The notes: a model not told the origin generated them from the sequence alone. A DNA stretch of 64,000 nucleotides from Isoetes taiwanensis (GCA_021234155.1 JAJEKV010000010.1:19379418-19443417); one strand, 5' to 3'. Shown: positions 9,697 through 21,499, numbered from the stretch's first letter. Program-made: numbers and translations.

Positions 9697-11509
9697 TGTG
9701 ACGTTCCAAAGACACGAAGATACCTCCCGGGGCGTATATTGTAATCGCCACGCCACGCGATTATCGCCACCCGGTTGGCGGTAATGCGCCAACGTATAGC
9801 CAAGTGGGTAGCCCTAGGGGGCAACTTGCTAAGAATGTGTATTAGTATTAATGTGCACATTTTCCAATGTACACATTAATGTGGGCACACATTTCCATGT
9901 GGCCACTTGATGCCAAGTGGGCCATACCCATAGGTGCAAGTAATGTGCACATTTTCCAATGTACACATTCATTAATGTGCACACATTTCCATGTGAGCAC
10001 ATTTGGGTGCACACATTTCCATGTGGGCACATTTGGCCACCTAGCCCTTAAAGGCAAGTGGGCCCATTACCAATTATCCCACATGCCAAAAGGGGATAAT
10101 TGGAAACCCTAGCCACCCCCCTTGTCTATATAGGGTAGGAAACCCTAACTAACCTAATTTTCGATTTTAGGGTTTCAGAACTCTGTTTTGGCTGCCTCAA
10201 CAGCCAAAACCGCATCCCAGACTCTGACTGGGAGAATTGCAACCTTAGTTTCTCTAGATTCGAGCGTTTCAGCAGGATGGTCGAGCTCAGGTCAGGAGGA
10301 GTCTCTCAAGGATCAGGTATTTGGCCAATTAGATAGTCTAAACCCTGTTTTAGTCATTGAATCAGTAGGTTTAGCCTATTAAGTTGCCCATAGCAGCCCT
10401 CTAGAACTCTAGATAGCAGATTCTAACTAAAGAACCTAACTCTATGATATAGATTAGATCTTGTTCTTTAGTTCTTCTGTGATGTACATGGATGATGTAT
10501 CTCTGTGAACTCCTTGTATTGGGAAGGGGGGTAGAGACCTAAAGCTTTGTAGTTGATGCTCCTAGAGTAGCCTCTCTAGCACTGCAGTAGTTGCGCGACT
10601 GCGTGCAATAGCCCTTTTGTTGTTGTGTTCTTAGGGGTCAGACCGGTTGATAAGGGTGGCTGTGTCCATAGCGGTTGCTCTCTCGGGATGTAAAGTCTAC
10701 CCGGAGAGCACTGCAGACTAGCGCTTAATACTCAGGGACTGCGTGCACCCTGAGTATGAGTTCGACACCCGTTGGGGATAAGAAGCCGTGCCTGGCGACG
10801 GTGCCACCAGGGGTTTCAGCCGAGGCCCACGTGTGCGCTGATTGTCCGGGCAATGGGGTGGGACCTGGTCGTGGTGGTAGTTCCCTTCAAGTGGGTTAAA
10901 AGTCGAATACGGGGCGGTTGGTGTCCTCTAGTGCACTGCTATGGCATTGATCATCCGGTGGGGAGAGACCTCCCTACCGCCTCATCGGTGCGGGAGATGT
11001 AACTTTGGCTATAGCCCTTTGGCTACGATCCCGTGAGGCTACGGTCCAACCCGAAGTTCTTCAACCTATCCGCAAAGTGTACGCGGGGAGGGGCGGATGG
11101 AGTGGACAACCCTAAGCCATGTTCTTATGCCAGCCAAATCCATTGCCATGAATTACATGCGCAATGAACGGAGACCCAAGCCGCCGGTCATCCCTTTGAG
11201 TCCGAGCCTTGGGTAGGATTCCCTATGTGATGTGCTTGATCTTTGTCTATGCAGATATGTGGAGGCCATCCTTCGTGATGGTCATATGATGTTGATGTAT
11301 GTGCTACCGACATGTATGTTTACGCTTCGCAGCCTAGGTAGGCCCCGAGGGAGACGGGTGCAATGACCCTTCCACTCTTCCCACTTTGGAACCCGCCACG
11401 GTTTGGTGTCATGTGGAGGGCCCCCAGATTAGCATGGAGCTGGTATGGGGATGAACTCCTGTTTGTATACGGTGAGGGCAATCGTGATAATGCAGTAGGG
11501 GACGCCACA
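9697..11509 (+). repeat. 5' LTR of element A
   Basis: 1813-bp LTR. U3 contains a run of imperfect repeats around AATGTGCACATTTTCCAATG and CACACATTTCCATGTG (9850-10030), which produces misleading small ORFs on both strands. A TATA box TATATAG lies at 10127-10133. The LTR differs from the 3' LTR at many small sites, most strongly in the first ~90 bases. Confidence 0.88.
10127..10133 (+). promoter_or_regulatory. LTR TATA box
   Basis: TATATAGG in GTCTATATAGGGT, conserved at 21923-21930 in the 3' LTR. It is the likely core promoter for the genomic RNA, giving a U3 of about 450 bases. Confidence 0.5.
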
Positions 11510-11511
11510 AG

Positions 11512-11527
11512 TGGTATCAGAGCTATG
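11512..11527 (+). promoter_or_regulatory. Primer-binding site of element A
   Basis: TGGTATCAGAGCTATG starts two bases after the LTR end and matches the plant initiator-Met tRNA primer-site consensus. Confidence 0.85.
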
Positions 11528-11714
11528 TTCTTGGAGACCAAGAGCAAAGCACCGCCATGTTCCCAAGTAGCACTAACTTGATAGGATCCTCAAACCTCGA
11601 AAAATGAGAAAATTTTTTTCTCATTTTTGTAGTTTATGCTAAGCTAGTAATGCTTAAAAAGAATAGAAACGTAAAAAGACTAAAATTGATGAGCCAACAT
11701 CCAAAAAGTAGGGT

Positions 11715-11778
11715 GGTCTCACGCGTCGCCGGGACGATTTCTACATTTTAGAAATCGGGCCAAGCAACGCGGCGAGAC
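11715..11778 (+). repeat. H3-element palindrome, element A first
   Basis: Arms GGTCTCACGCGTCGCC and GCAACGCGGCGAGAC with centre TTTCTACATTTTAGAAA, a different centre from elements 0, B and R. Confidence 0.8.
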
Positions 11779-11898
11779 ATTCAAATTTTGACACCAAAAA
11801 GTTGTAAATTACGGTAAAATATCTTGATAATTCTAAATTTAAGCTAAGAATTAGTAGATTTAGCATGTTACATGTTAAATTAATAGTGGGCCCCACCA

Positions 11899-11963
11899 TG
11901 TCTCACACGCGCCGCCAGACGGGTTTCTAGATTCTAGGAATGGGCCGGGCTTAACGTGAGACC
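11899..11963 (+). repeat. H3-element palindrome, element A second
   Basis: Arms ATGTCTCACACGCGCC and CTTAACGTGAGAC, centre TTTCTAGATTCTAGGAA. It ends about 70 bases before the TATA box at 12036. Confidence 0.75.
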
Positions 11964-12035
11964 TTGCTTAATTAGGTGTTTTAGATGCCTTAGACAACCC
12001 AAAAGGTAGTTTAAAAGTTGACCTAAAATTGACCC

Positions 12036-12044
12036 TATAAATAG
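12036..12044 (+). promoter_or_regulatory. TATA box of the H3-like gene in element A
   Basis: TATAAATAG 103 bases before the first ATG (12139), in a leader that aligns with element 0 (6798-6905), including the shared AATCGACGAACCGAAAAA just before the start. Confidence 0.6.
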
Positions 12045-12138
12045 AACTGGACCCCTCCCATTTTTCCCGTTCTTCCCGAACTTCGCCAGATTGTCAAGGC
12101 GATCTTCGGCGCCAGAGCTCCAATCGACGAACCGAAAA

Positions 12139-13416
12139 ATGATGGCCCGCACGGCTGCATCGCAAGGAAGCCTAGCCGGCGGATCCTCCAGCGCCAGCTG
12201 CCCGCTTTGTTCATAGGATTCTTCTAGAACGCCTTCTCCGCTGCCGACGGATCTTCGCCGAGCCGAAGAATCGTGGTCGGACAGAGCTAACCATACTGAG
12301 ATCTTGGAGGACGATCGGGCCGACGCCATGAGCTTTGTGATCCTCAATGAAATTGAACGGCAGGAGGCGAAGCGAGCAAAGCAGCGGAGCAACACTGTGG
12401 GGACGCCAACCCACAGAGGAGGAGCAGAGGGAACAGTGAACCCACCCATAGGCCAAGAACAACCCCAGATGAGATCCACCCTGCAGGGAGGAGCAGGTAG
12501 GAGAGGAGCAGCAGCCGCCGGAACTCACCCCGAGGAAGAGGCCGACCTAGCCCGCCGGTCCATAAGTAACGGTCAAAGAGCGCCACGGGAGCAGAGATCA
12601 AAGGATCAGAAGACGCCGGGGACCCAAGAAGAGGAGGGCCAAGGCCGCCAAGGCGTGCAAGAGGAAGCCGGGTGAAGGTTGGGAAGAGAGCCGGTCCGGC
12701 CATCAACGAGCCGCCGGGAGGGGAGACCCCCACCACCGACGCATTCGACCAAGACTACGCGCCGGGCGCAGATGGGGCGAGCTCTTCAAAGCCCCCGGTT
12801 GTAGAGGAAGAGGTGCACGAGCAGACGGCCCAAGAGCAGGAGGAGGCCGGGCAGGTGGCGAAGCCCCCACCATTTCCGACGTGGGATAGGGTCAAGGCCC
12901 CACGGCCGCAGCGGGAAGCCTACGTGATAGACCCCTTAAAGGTCTATGAGAAGAGAATGAGGGAGCACAACGCATATATGGCGAAGTGGGAGGCCTACAA
13001 CACCTATTACCAGGAACACCGGGTGAGAACAATTGAAGGCGGCACCGAACCTAAGAGCCGTGACACTAAAGCCCCCTCCACCAAAACCCAAGGCCCCACG
13101 AGCACCCGGGAAGAAGCGGAGCAAGAAGAAACAGGAGGAAGACAGGGCACTCAAGGAGATCCGCCACTTCCAGAAAAGTTACGGACTCCTGATTCCACGG
13201 GCGCCGTTCCAGCGTCTGGTCCGCGAAGTCATCCAAGAATACAACACGGACATGCGCGTGACAGACGAGATGTTGCTGTGTTTGCAGGAGGCGGCCGAAG
13301 CCCACTTGGTGAAACATTTTGAAGATTCAACGGCCTGCACAGTGCACGCGAAGAGGGTCACCCTCATGAGGCAGGATATGTATCTTGCCAGACACATCAA
13401 GGGAGAACGCCCTTGA
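12139..13416 (+). pseudogene. Histone H3-like protein gene of element A
   Basis: The start ATGATGGCCCGCAC (MMART) aligns with MARTKQTARK of element 0, but small indels destroy the rest of the tail and an in-frame TAG follows after 25 codons. The following frames encode a long hydrophilic linker rich in Glu, Gln, Pro and Gly, including DPLKVYEKRMREHNAYMAKW near 12930. After a frame change near 13030, 13147-13413 reads [50 protein letters not shown] and IKGERP, followed by a stop. This matches the H3 fold in order: alphaN (ALREIRRYQKS), alpha1 (PFQRLVREI), alpha2 (LQEA), loop 2 (FED...HAKRVT) and the GER end. Loop 1 has the canonical H3 length, not the longer loop usual in CENH3. The ORF would be about 420 codons against 136 for H3, the extra length lying between tail and fold. 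Confidence 0.85.
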
Positions 13417-13555
13417 ACCTTGTAAATGACTGTAAAATTTTGTTAATATAAAGAAAATTTTGCGTAAATAAAGTGTCCAAACCAGTTTAGATAGGTCAAG
13501 ATATCGACCCCTAGCTCGTTTTAATTAAATTGGAGTTTGGAGCAAAATTGAGACG

Positions 13556-13623
13556 ATGTCTCACACGTCGCGCCAGGACAGATTTCTACATTTTAGAAAT
13601 CGGGCTGGGCGCAACGTGTGAGA
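13556..13623 (+). repeat. H3-element palindrome, element A third
   Basis: Arms GTCTCACACGTCGCGCC and GGCGCAACGTGTGAGAC, centre TTTCTACATTTTAGAAA. Lies 140 bases after the H3-like stop. Confidence 0.85.
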
Positions 13624-13754
13624 CCATGCCCAAAAATGCCCAAAACAGCTCCAAATCGACCAAGTAAGGGGTCAATTCTGCCTAACTCGATGAGATTAGT
13701 AGAATTACAGCCTTAGATCACCTAAATTGAGTAATCCTAGCCCAATTAGGACCC

Positions 13755-13820
13755 ATGTCTCACACGTCGCCGCGCCAGAATGATTTCTACATTTTAGAAA
13801 TCGGGCCGGGCTTAACGATG
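13755..13820 (+). repeat. H3-element palindrome, element A fourth
   Basis: Left arm ATGTCTCACACGTCGCCGCG, same centre as its partner, right arm damaged (CTTAACGATGAC). Confidence 0.75.
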
Positions 13821-13998
13821 ACCCCCGCACCATGTCATCACCAAATGATCCCCAAATTGCACAATAGGTTCGGTTGCTCTCCCTAGCATGCTCAAACTCT
13901 AGAAATAGTCTTCAAACTTGCAATTGCATCCCTTAATAGATCAGAATTACCTAATATCAAAAAATCTAGGTCATCCCAAAATTAGGGTTTTCCCTTTC

Positions 13999-14007
13999 TA
14001 TAAATAA
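13999..14007 (+). promoter_or_regulatory. TATA box of ORF2 in element A
   Basis: TATAAATAA lies 124 bases before the ORF2 ATG. Element B has TATAAATAGG at 39691, 122 bases before its ORF2 ATG, after the shared AATTAGGGTTT(T)CCC. Confidence 0.6.
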
Positions 14008-14122
14008 GTTCCCCATTTCTCAATTGGCACCCCGCAAATTTGCTCCCCATCGCTTAGGGCGATCTTTCAGCTCCCCGAGAGGCTTTCAAGATCCGCTTGA
14101 TACTCCCTTCCTTGCTAGATCA

Positions 14123-15645
14123 ATGGCCACCGCTGATTTCGGACGATGGTACGTAGCCAAAGCGCCCATGCCCATCGGAGGCGTATGTCAATGACATCTT
14201 CCAAGTTTTTGTGAAAGAAATTGACATCCGTTACGCTTGAACGCAACCCCAAAGATATAAATGTGTGCTAGCGGAATTTCGTGCTAGGGTAGGACCCTCC
14301 CTTGTCCAAGTCCCCCTTGCATAGGGATACTTCGTTCCTCGCCGCCCCTTCAGGCAGCTTTGGGCTTATGTCCCCAACATCGCCAAGTACTTGACCAACA
14401 AGGCAAAGGCTACCCGACTACATGGTCCCGACACCAACAGACCAAGTACTTCTTCGCATTAATCACTCTAGCCATCTTCTTATCCCACCAGCGCCGAGAA
14501 CCCGATGGGGGCAACTCTATCCCTCCGGATGGAGGTAGACCCCATAGCCGAAAGCGAAGGAAGGGCAAATGCTGCGCAGTATCAACAAGAACAGAAGCAA
14601 GAGAAGACGAAGAAGAGTCGGACGACGAAGGATACACCTGAGCTCGACTTCTCTAAGAACGGCGCCAAGGAGAGCAGGAGCTGATCAACTTCGAAAGCGC
14701 AGCCAGGCATCGTGAGTTGTTCCCCCACTTGGGCTAGGCATCACAAGCCTAGCCCCTATCATCATCGATGGAGAGGAGTATCTACTCCCTCACGACATCC
14801 GTAACCTCCCGAATGTAGGGAGAGGGAGCTCAAAGTTGGACTAACTACTCCACCCACCGCGACAGACCCGACTCAGGACGACTTCATCGTCCTGGGGAGC
14901 ATCGACTTCCCGCTCCAAGTGAGGGAGTCCGACACCTACTGTGGGAGACGACCTCCAGACATCCAGGCTTATAGCAAAGCATCAGCAATTGATGGACGAA
15001 AGCGGAGCTGCCAACAGAGGAGGAGTTCCTCGCCCCAAGAGCAGATGGGGATCCGTGGGAAGACCACGCAGTATCCTAATGCCGGTCCCCCAATATCACC
15101 CTTTTGCCAAAAGGAGAAGGAATCGACCTTAGGAGGCTCGACCGCGACAATTGAAGACTACTGTGGAGCTCACCGGAAGTAGAGGTCGACGAGTACCTGG
15201 GCCACAGAGTTTGGAGGCCAAACAAGCGGAGAAACTTCGGCGACACACAACGATTGTGTCGCCGTGTACTACTTACCACCGCCGATGGATGGGAGAATAG
15301 CGTAATCCACCGCAAGTTCAGCCCCTGAGGCTTAAGAAGGACTGCTTATGCCGATTGCACTCAGTTTGCCTCGCAGCATGCTCGAATAGCAAAGAATGTC
15401 GACTATGTTGCCTTTAGTCAAGAGGGCAATGGCACTTGACCTCTTTGATTTCGCCATCCCCCACCCACGCCGGGAGATTAGCGATGGATCGGCCCTTACA
15501 TCCTAATCGCTAGGTAGAAGACCCGTGAGAGCCATCCAGTGGACGCCACGCAAGCATCATCAGGAACTTGGGTCACACAGTAGGGACGGCCCAAGTTAAG
15601 AAGTTTCTTGAAGACAACCCGTCTTACCGGCGATTTCAAGACTAG
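14123..15645 (+). pseudogene. ORF2 (unknown acidic protein) of element A, broken
   Basis: Starts MATADFGRW, matching MATSDFRRW of element B. Only short in-frame blocks survive, for example PPLGLGITSLAP-type and DDFIVLGSIDFPLQV blocks near 14740 and 14880 and TAQVKKFLEDNPSYRR at the end. The stop at 15643-15645 aligns with TAG 41356-41358 of element B and shows the original ORF end. No known domain was recognised. Function unknown. Confidence 0.7.
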
Positions 15646-15816
15646 TTGGACTCTTGATCCCGGAGACCTTTTGTACCTAAAATATTATATGATATATAAA
15701 TACAATTCTGTTGCACTTTAAATGTTTTATTGATGTATGTTGCCCCACAATTATACCAACAAACGTAAACAATGCAAGAGAACAAATGGAACTAACCATA
15801 TAGCCATTAATCACTT

Positions 15817-16700
15817 GTGGATGCAGCTAGAGGGCTAAGCGCAGGGGAACGACAACTGCGAGACCTTATAGAAGAGCAGACCCCGCCTAGACCACCCCCG
15901 GCAAGGAACCTATTTGAAGATAGGGAACCCATGACCCCAGAGCAGGAGATAGCCCAGATGAGGACGGATCTGGAGCAGATAAAGGCATTACTGTCCGTGC
16001 AAGCAGGAGTAGGTTCGGTGGGCAATGCTCAGTTGCCGCAAGCATCAGCTCGGAGGGAAGGAAGGGACAAGAAGAGGAGCAAGAGAAGGAGATCCCCCAG
16101 TCCGGAATCTTCCGACTCAAGTTCAGACTCAGACTCCGACTCTGAGGAAGAGGAAGAGCAGGCTCAGGAACCAACAGAGGGAAGGCAGAGGAACACCCCA
16201 GAGGGACGACAAAGAGATACCAGGGCCTCCGACTACCAGAAGAAGGTAGATTCCGCACTGGGCAATGTATGGAAGGCCCGGAAACTGGAACAGTTCTCAG
16301 GGGAGAACAGGTCGCTTGGAAGTGAGGCATGGCTGGACTAAAATGAGTTTAGTACGGAAATGCTTATGGTATGAAGGATAAGGACAAGGGCAGAGTTGCA
16401 ACAGCCAACTTGAAAGGAGCCGCTCGGATTTGGTGGAAGGGGTATGCAAAGGCACACGGCTTAAGCAGGGATGCTTGTAAGTTCAGAAAGTTTGCTAAAG
16501 CCTTCAAGCGCCATTACGTTCCAAGGGAACATAAGTCCAAAGATGATGCAAATAGCTTTTACAGTTGCAAAGAAGGCAACAAATCAGTTCAGAAATATAC
16601 AGAGGAATTCATGAGGCTAAGGTCAGATAAAAGCCGGGTTGGCAGAGAAGCATGCAAAGAGAAAGCTATATCGAGGGGCTGAATGAGGAGATCCGCAAGC
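15817..16700 (+). pseudogene. Gag of element A
   Basis: Reads NLFEDREPMTPEQEIAQMRT, a basic Ser-rich stretch ([20 protein letters not shown]), then [20 protein letters not shown] and, in another frame, [14 protein letters not shown] and HYVPREHKS, typical of the capsid part of Ty3/gypsy Gag. It aligns throughout with 41587-42560 of element B. Breaks occur near 16330 (stop) and beyond 16540. A conserved TGTGGATGCAG just upstream resembles a splice acceptor. Confidence 0.8.
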
Positions 16701-19700
16701 TTGTGAGAGCAATAAACCCTAGGACAAGATCGTAAGGTAATCCAAGGCTATAAGTTTGCAGGGTCGGGACCTCGTAATAGCGGGCACAAGCAAGCAGTGA
16801 TTTCCGTGAGAAAGGCAAGGCGACAGAAGCTATAGCCCCTGTGGGCAGCCAGTCCAGTCCAGCTAGAACACAATATGGTGGGAACCAGGGAAGCAAAGCA
16901 GGAGAAGAAGCAGTGTGTCCTTCAAGGACAAGGTGAGAGGTCAAACTACTCCAAAGCAAAGGTAATCCTTTTTGCAAGCAATGCCCAAGGAAAAGAGGCA
17001 GGAGTGCATAGAAAAGCAAATTGCGGTTCGTGTGCTTCCAGCCGGGCCATAGGACAGTTAAAGAAACCGCCCCTACGCCATGAGTGCAGCTCTCTAGCGG
17101 AGTTGGGAGATTGGGAAGCCCCACGGACGACGACGCTTAAGAGGCCCGCTGACTATATTCGTGGTGAGTGTCATATCTTGCCGCAATAGATACAGAGCAA
17201 GCAAGAGAGCCAAGATAAGGTAATTTCCAAAAAGAGGGAAGGCTAAAGCTAAGTCATTCATAGTCTTGATAGACTGTGAAGTAGCCATAACTTTGCATCC
17301 CCCGTAATGGTTCGGGGATGTTGAAGTTGAAGCCGCTAAAGTCAAAGCCAAGACCCGCTTGTTTTAGCAAGTGGTGCAAGAAGGCGTGACGGCGGGCAAG
17401 AGAATTAACTTCGACATCGACTTGCTGTGGATTAATATCCAGATGGGGAGCAGAAGTAATGGGCATTGGAAAGTATGACTTGATCATAGGAATGGAGTAC
17501 CTTGGCCAAAGCAGGGCCATTATCGACCGTGGAAAGTTTAAAGGTGACCTTCCCAACGCCCGACGGCAAGATCATTGAGATAATGTGTAACGGTTGTTCC
17601 CATCATGCAAAGTGCATGTCTTCTAAACGGCCGCTCAAGTGCATCAAGAGTGAGCAAGTGGCATACATCTTCAAGCTTGAGATTAGTGAGCCGGAATCAG
17701 AAGGAAGCAAGGAAGACAACGCGCTCAGCAAGTTGCCGAAGCAAGTATCTCAGCTAATCACGGAGTTCCATGATCTCTTTCCAGATGAGATCAAGCAGCT
17801 CCCTCCTTATAGGGAGTCGAAAAGCGAGATAGCACTCGAACCAGGAACAAAGCCAACAAGTAAGGCTCCATATAGAATGACAACACGTGGAGTTGTCGGA
17901 GCTGAAGAAGCAGTTTAGGAGCCGCTCGACCTAGGTTTCATTAGACCTAGCGCCTCGCCGCTTGGGAGCCCATTCTTTTGTCAAGAAGAAGGATGGATCT
18001 TTGAGAATGTGCATAGACTATAGATAGTTGAATAAGCACACCATTAAGAACAAGTACGCCGCTCCCAAGATCGACGACTTGATGGATCAGCTCCAAGGTG
18101 CAAAGATCTTCTCCAAAATCGACCTAAAAGGGGGATATCACCAGATCAGGATAAAGGAAGAAGATATCCATAAGACCGCCTTCGTAACGCTGCACGGCAT
18201 TATGAGTTCACGTGAATGCCTTTCGCTTATCAAATGCTTCCGCAACGCTCATGAGGCTCATGAACGATATCTTCAGGAGTTCCCCGACACCTTTGTGATT
18301 GTTTTCTTTGACGACATTTTGGTGTATAGCAGATCCCTTGAAGAGCACGCATAACACTTGAGAAGAGTGCTAGAGAAGTTGAAGAGGCACCCAGTTGTAA
18401 TGCGCCAAGTTGTCGGCGCCACTTCGCAATGTAAAAGGTGGAGTATCTAGGTCATGTGATCTCAGCAGAAGGCATCTCAACAGACTCGCTAAGATTGAGG
18501 CCGCCATTCATTGGGTCTACCGAAGAATGTGCATGAAGTCGAAGTTTCCTCGGCCTAGCGGTGGTACTACGAAGTTCGTGAAGAACTTTGCTAAGATAGC
18601 AGCCCCGCTAACGCACCCGGACGAGGGCAAGAGAAGGTGAAAGATTGGGTAGAGCATTGGCACAAGAAAGCCCAAAAGGGGTTTGAACTGTTGAAGGAAG
18701 CTTTAACAACAGCCCCGCTTTTAACCCTCGCGGACCGAGAAAGATAAGCTTGTAGCAACAGATGCGCAGTAAGATAGCTACGGGTGCAAAGGTTTATGCA
18801 AGAAGAGCGGTGGTAGCGTATGATTCCGTGAAGATGAACGACGCCGAGACGCTTACCCAACGCACGCATCAGGAGTTGCTTGGCGGTTGTCGGGGCATTA
18901 AGAATATGGAGGCATTATCTCTTGGGAAGGAAGTTCCGCTTGATACCACCATCGAGAGCCTCCAATATGTATTCACGCAACCACACCTTAACTGAGGCGC
19001 CGGAGATGGATGGAGTTCCTCGAGGAATATGACTTTGATATAGTCTACAAGCCGGGAAGCTCAATGTGGTAGCAGATGCGCTTTCAAGGCATCCCCGACA
19101 ACTAGAGTGCATTGCAATGCAATTTCGACGCCTCCAAAGAACTTTGGTAAGAGGATTGAAGAGTCCTTGCCAACGGACGCGGATTTCCGGGAAGTATGGG
19201 CAAGCCTTTCAAGGAGGCTAGAACAGATAAAGAGCGGGAGGCCTTCAAGCATTATAAGAAGGAAGGCAACCCGTTATACCATAAGAACAAGTTGTGCGTG
19301 AATCAATCATCGTGTAAGGAAGTTGATCCTCCATGACACGACAACAACAGCCCAATAGGGGGGCCATGCGGGATTCATGAAAACATATTTCAAAGCGCGC
19401 AAAGCAGCTATTATTGGCCGTGAATGAAGAAGCAAATAGCTCGCTACATCAAGGAATGTCAGCTATGCCCAGGGACGGCTATGAGCAGCTTCGAATTCCA
19501 GGGGCATTAGAGCCATTAGCGGTGCCAAACGCTAAGTGGGAGGTAATCAGCATGGATTTCATCACAGGACTCCCAAGGACAGTGAGAGGCAAGGATGCCT
19601 TAATGGTAGTGGTCGACAAGTTGTCGAAGATGGCACATTTTGTGCCTTGCGTAACCACGATGATGACCATGGATACAAAGAAAGCTCTTCACCAAAGAGA

Positions 19701-20646
19701 TTTTCAGGCTTCATGGCATGCCAAGGAGATCATCTCCCATGTGGATCCGGGTTCATGAGTGCCTTTTGGCAAGACCTCTTTGCGACGATCCGCATCGAAG
19801 CTATCCATGAGCATGGCATATCATCCTCGACGGATGGCCGTGACGGAGCGGACCAACAGGATTTTAGAGGACATGCTACGAAACTATGTCTGGAATAAGC
19901 AAGGTATGTGGGAAGAATTTATTCACTTGGTGGAGTTTGCATACAATAGCACCAAGCAGGAATCATCCCAAATGTCGCCGTTTATGATCAATTACGGCTA
20001 TCAGTGCCTAACTCCAGACACTTGGCACAACCCCGTGTCAAAAGTGGAAGTTTCGCAGCAGATGTTGGCCGATATGCAGCAGCTTGTAGAGGAAGTTCGT
20101 GGCTATTTGCTAGCAGCAAGAAGTCGTCAAAAGAGCATCGCCGACAAGCATCGAACAAGAAGAGAGTTCGGGTTGGAGATGATGTTTGGCTCAAGATTAA
20201 GGTGAAGCAGCGGCTTCGGGATCGGCAATTGCAAGAAGCTTGCTCCAAGGTGGGCTGGACCTTTCAGAATAGTCGAGAAACTAGGCAATCAAGCCTACAA
20301 GCTAGACTTGCCAGCACACCTAAAGATTCATAAGGTCTTCCACGTGAGTTTGCTGAAGAGGCATACCCCAAATCCAGACGAAGTCTTGGATTCGCCAACG
20401 CTGTTGGAAATGACGGAGGAACAGCTGGAAATAGTTCCAGAATTGATTCTTGATAAAGCTTTCAAGAAAACGAGGAGATCAGAATTCCTCCAGTATTTGG
20501 TCAAGTGGAAACACTTACCAGTGGAAGACGCGACGTGGGTACTTAAGAAAGATTTAGTAAAGCAGTACCCACAGTTTATGGAGCAATGGGACGGCAAGGT
20601 CATCTCCGAAGAAATCGGCTCAGGCATGTCGATTTGTGTAGGTTAA
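16701..20646 (+). pseudogene. Pol of element A: protease, RT, RNase H, integrase, chromodomain
   Basis: A series of broken frames collinear with element B pol. Recognisable parts are protease remnants (17260-17560), RT around 18028-18354 ([23 protein letters not shown]), RNase H remnants to about 19090, the integrase core (19500-19760, [20 protein letters not shown]), the integrase C-terminal part (19900-20330, YNSTKQESSQMSPFMINYGY) and an intact chromodomain frame (20308-20646) with PELILDKAFK, FLQYLVKWKHLP and DATWV. Chromodomains of chromoviruses bind methylated H3 tails and guide integration. Not functional as read. Confidence 0.85.
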
Positions 20647-21486
20647 TGCTTTGTATAGTTAAGATTAATCTACGCATGCCACCTGCGCTTGGTATGGGTC
20701 GCATGCGTGTTACCGATGATGGGACCACTACGGTGATCTCTAGGGCGTGGTGTAATGTCAATGTAGGCATGACCGCGTTTCCGCTTGGGCGAGTGGAAGG
20801 TAGATTAGAAAGTCTACTTCTGTCCCACGGAAGTAGACGACCTCGAGAGAAAGGAGGTCATTGAGGAATGCATTCATAGGAAAAGCACCTTTAGCCCCAT
20901 ATATGCTTTGATAGGAGGAATCTATCCTTCGCGCCCCACGAGAAGGATATCCTCCACCGGGCAACTAGAGGTGTAGGCATGAGCGGCATATAGGCATGTA
21001 GGGCCTCCGCCGCCATAATGGAAGATTCACCCTCTTCCTACGCCGGGAGATTAGCCATGCATCCATGTAGATAGGTGGGTTGGTCACCATATAACCAAAA
21101 ATTTTAATTAATAATTAAATGGTACTAACGTAGTGTCGACCTGCAGGCCAGTAGAGCGCTCCGGAGGGCAAGGAGGTCGAGCTACGAAGACTTGCAACAC
21201 AAATTTTGTTGAAATGTGTTGCAAGGAATCAAGGGTATCTCGAACGTTAATTTTAAATTTTGATAAACTTAATCGTAATGTTAAGTGAAGTTTGGAGTAA
21301 TCTGTGTAGTAATGTTGTGAACTGATAAGTTATTTTATAATATAATAATGTGATAAAAGTATTACCTTAAGGTAATCGTAATAAACGTGTAAGTATTATA
21401 GTAGTATATCGTATGCATCAGGTTGATTGCAGGTTAGGAAGATCCCAAGGTGGGGAGAACCACGATGCTGCGGACAGCATCATTTC
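20647..21486 (+). other. Conserved 3' untranslated region of the H3 element
   Basis: About 840 bases without an ORF, aligned with 46844-47410 of element B (CGGTGATCTCTAGG, GTCCCACGGAAGTAGACG, CCCCATATATGCTTTGATAG). Conservation between two diverged copies suggests a function, such as RNA export or packaging, or slow decay. Confidence 0.6.
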
Positions 21487-21499
21487 AAGGTGGGGAGAA
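21487..21499 (+). promoter_or_regulatory. Polypurine tract of element A
   Basis: AAGGTGGGGAGAA immediately precedes the 3' LTR start TGTGACG, the expected place for plus-strand DNA priming. Confidence 0.8.

Noticed and set aside
9829-10112. Small Cys/His-rich ORFs on both strands in the LTR (also 21626-21909)
   Set aside because: They come from the repeated ACACATTTCCATGTG-type units of U3 and exist on both strands, so they are repeat artefacts.
13147-13413. The H3 fold could be a CENH3 (centromeric) variant
   Set aside because: Loop 1 between alpha1 and alpha2 has the same length as canonical H3, the end is GERP-like as in H3 (GERA), and the tail start is the canonical ARTKQTARK. Only the RVTLMRQD block recalls CENH3.
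13556-13820. Palindromes as the 3' stem-loop of replication-dependent histone mRNAs
   Set aside because: That stem-loop is ~16 nt and is known from metazoans and some algae. These palindromes are ~65 bp, also lie upstream of the H3 gene, and precede TATA boxes.
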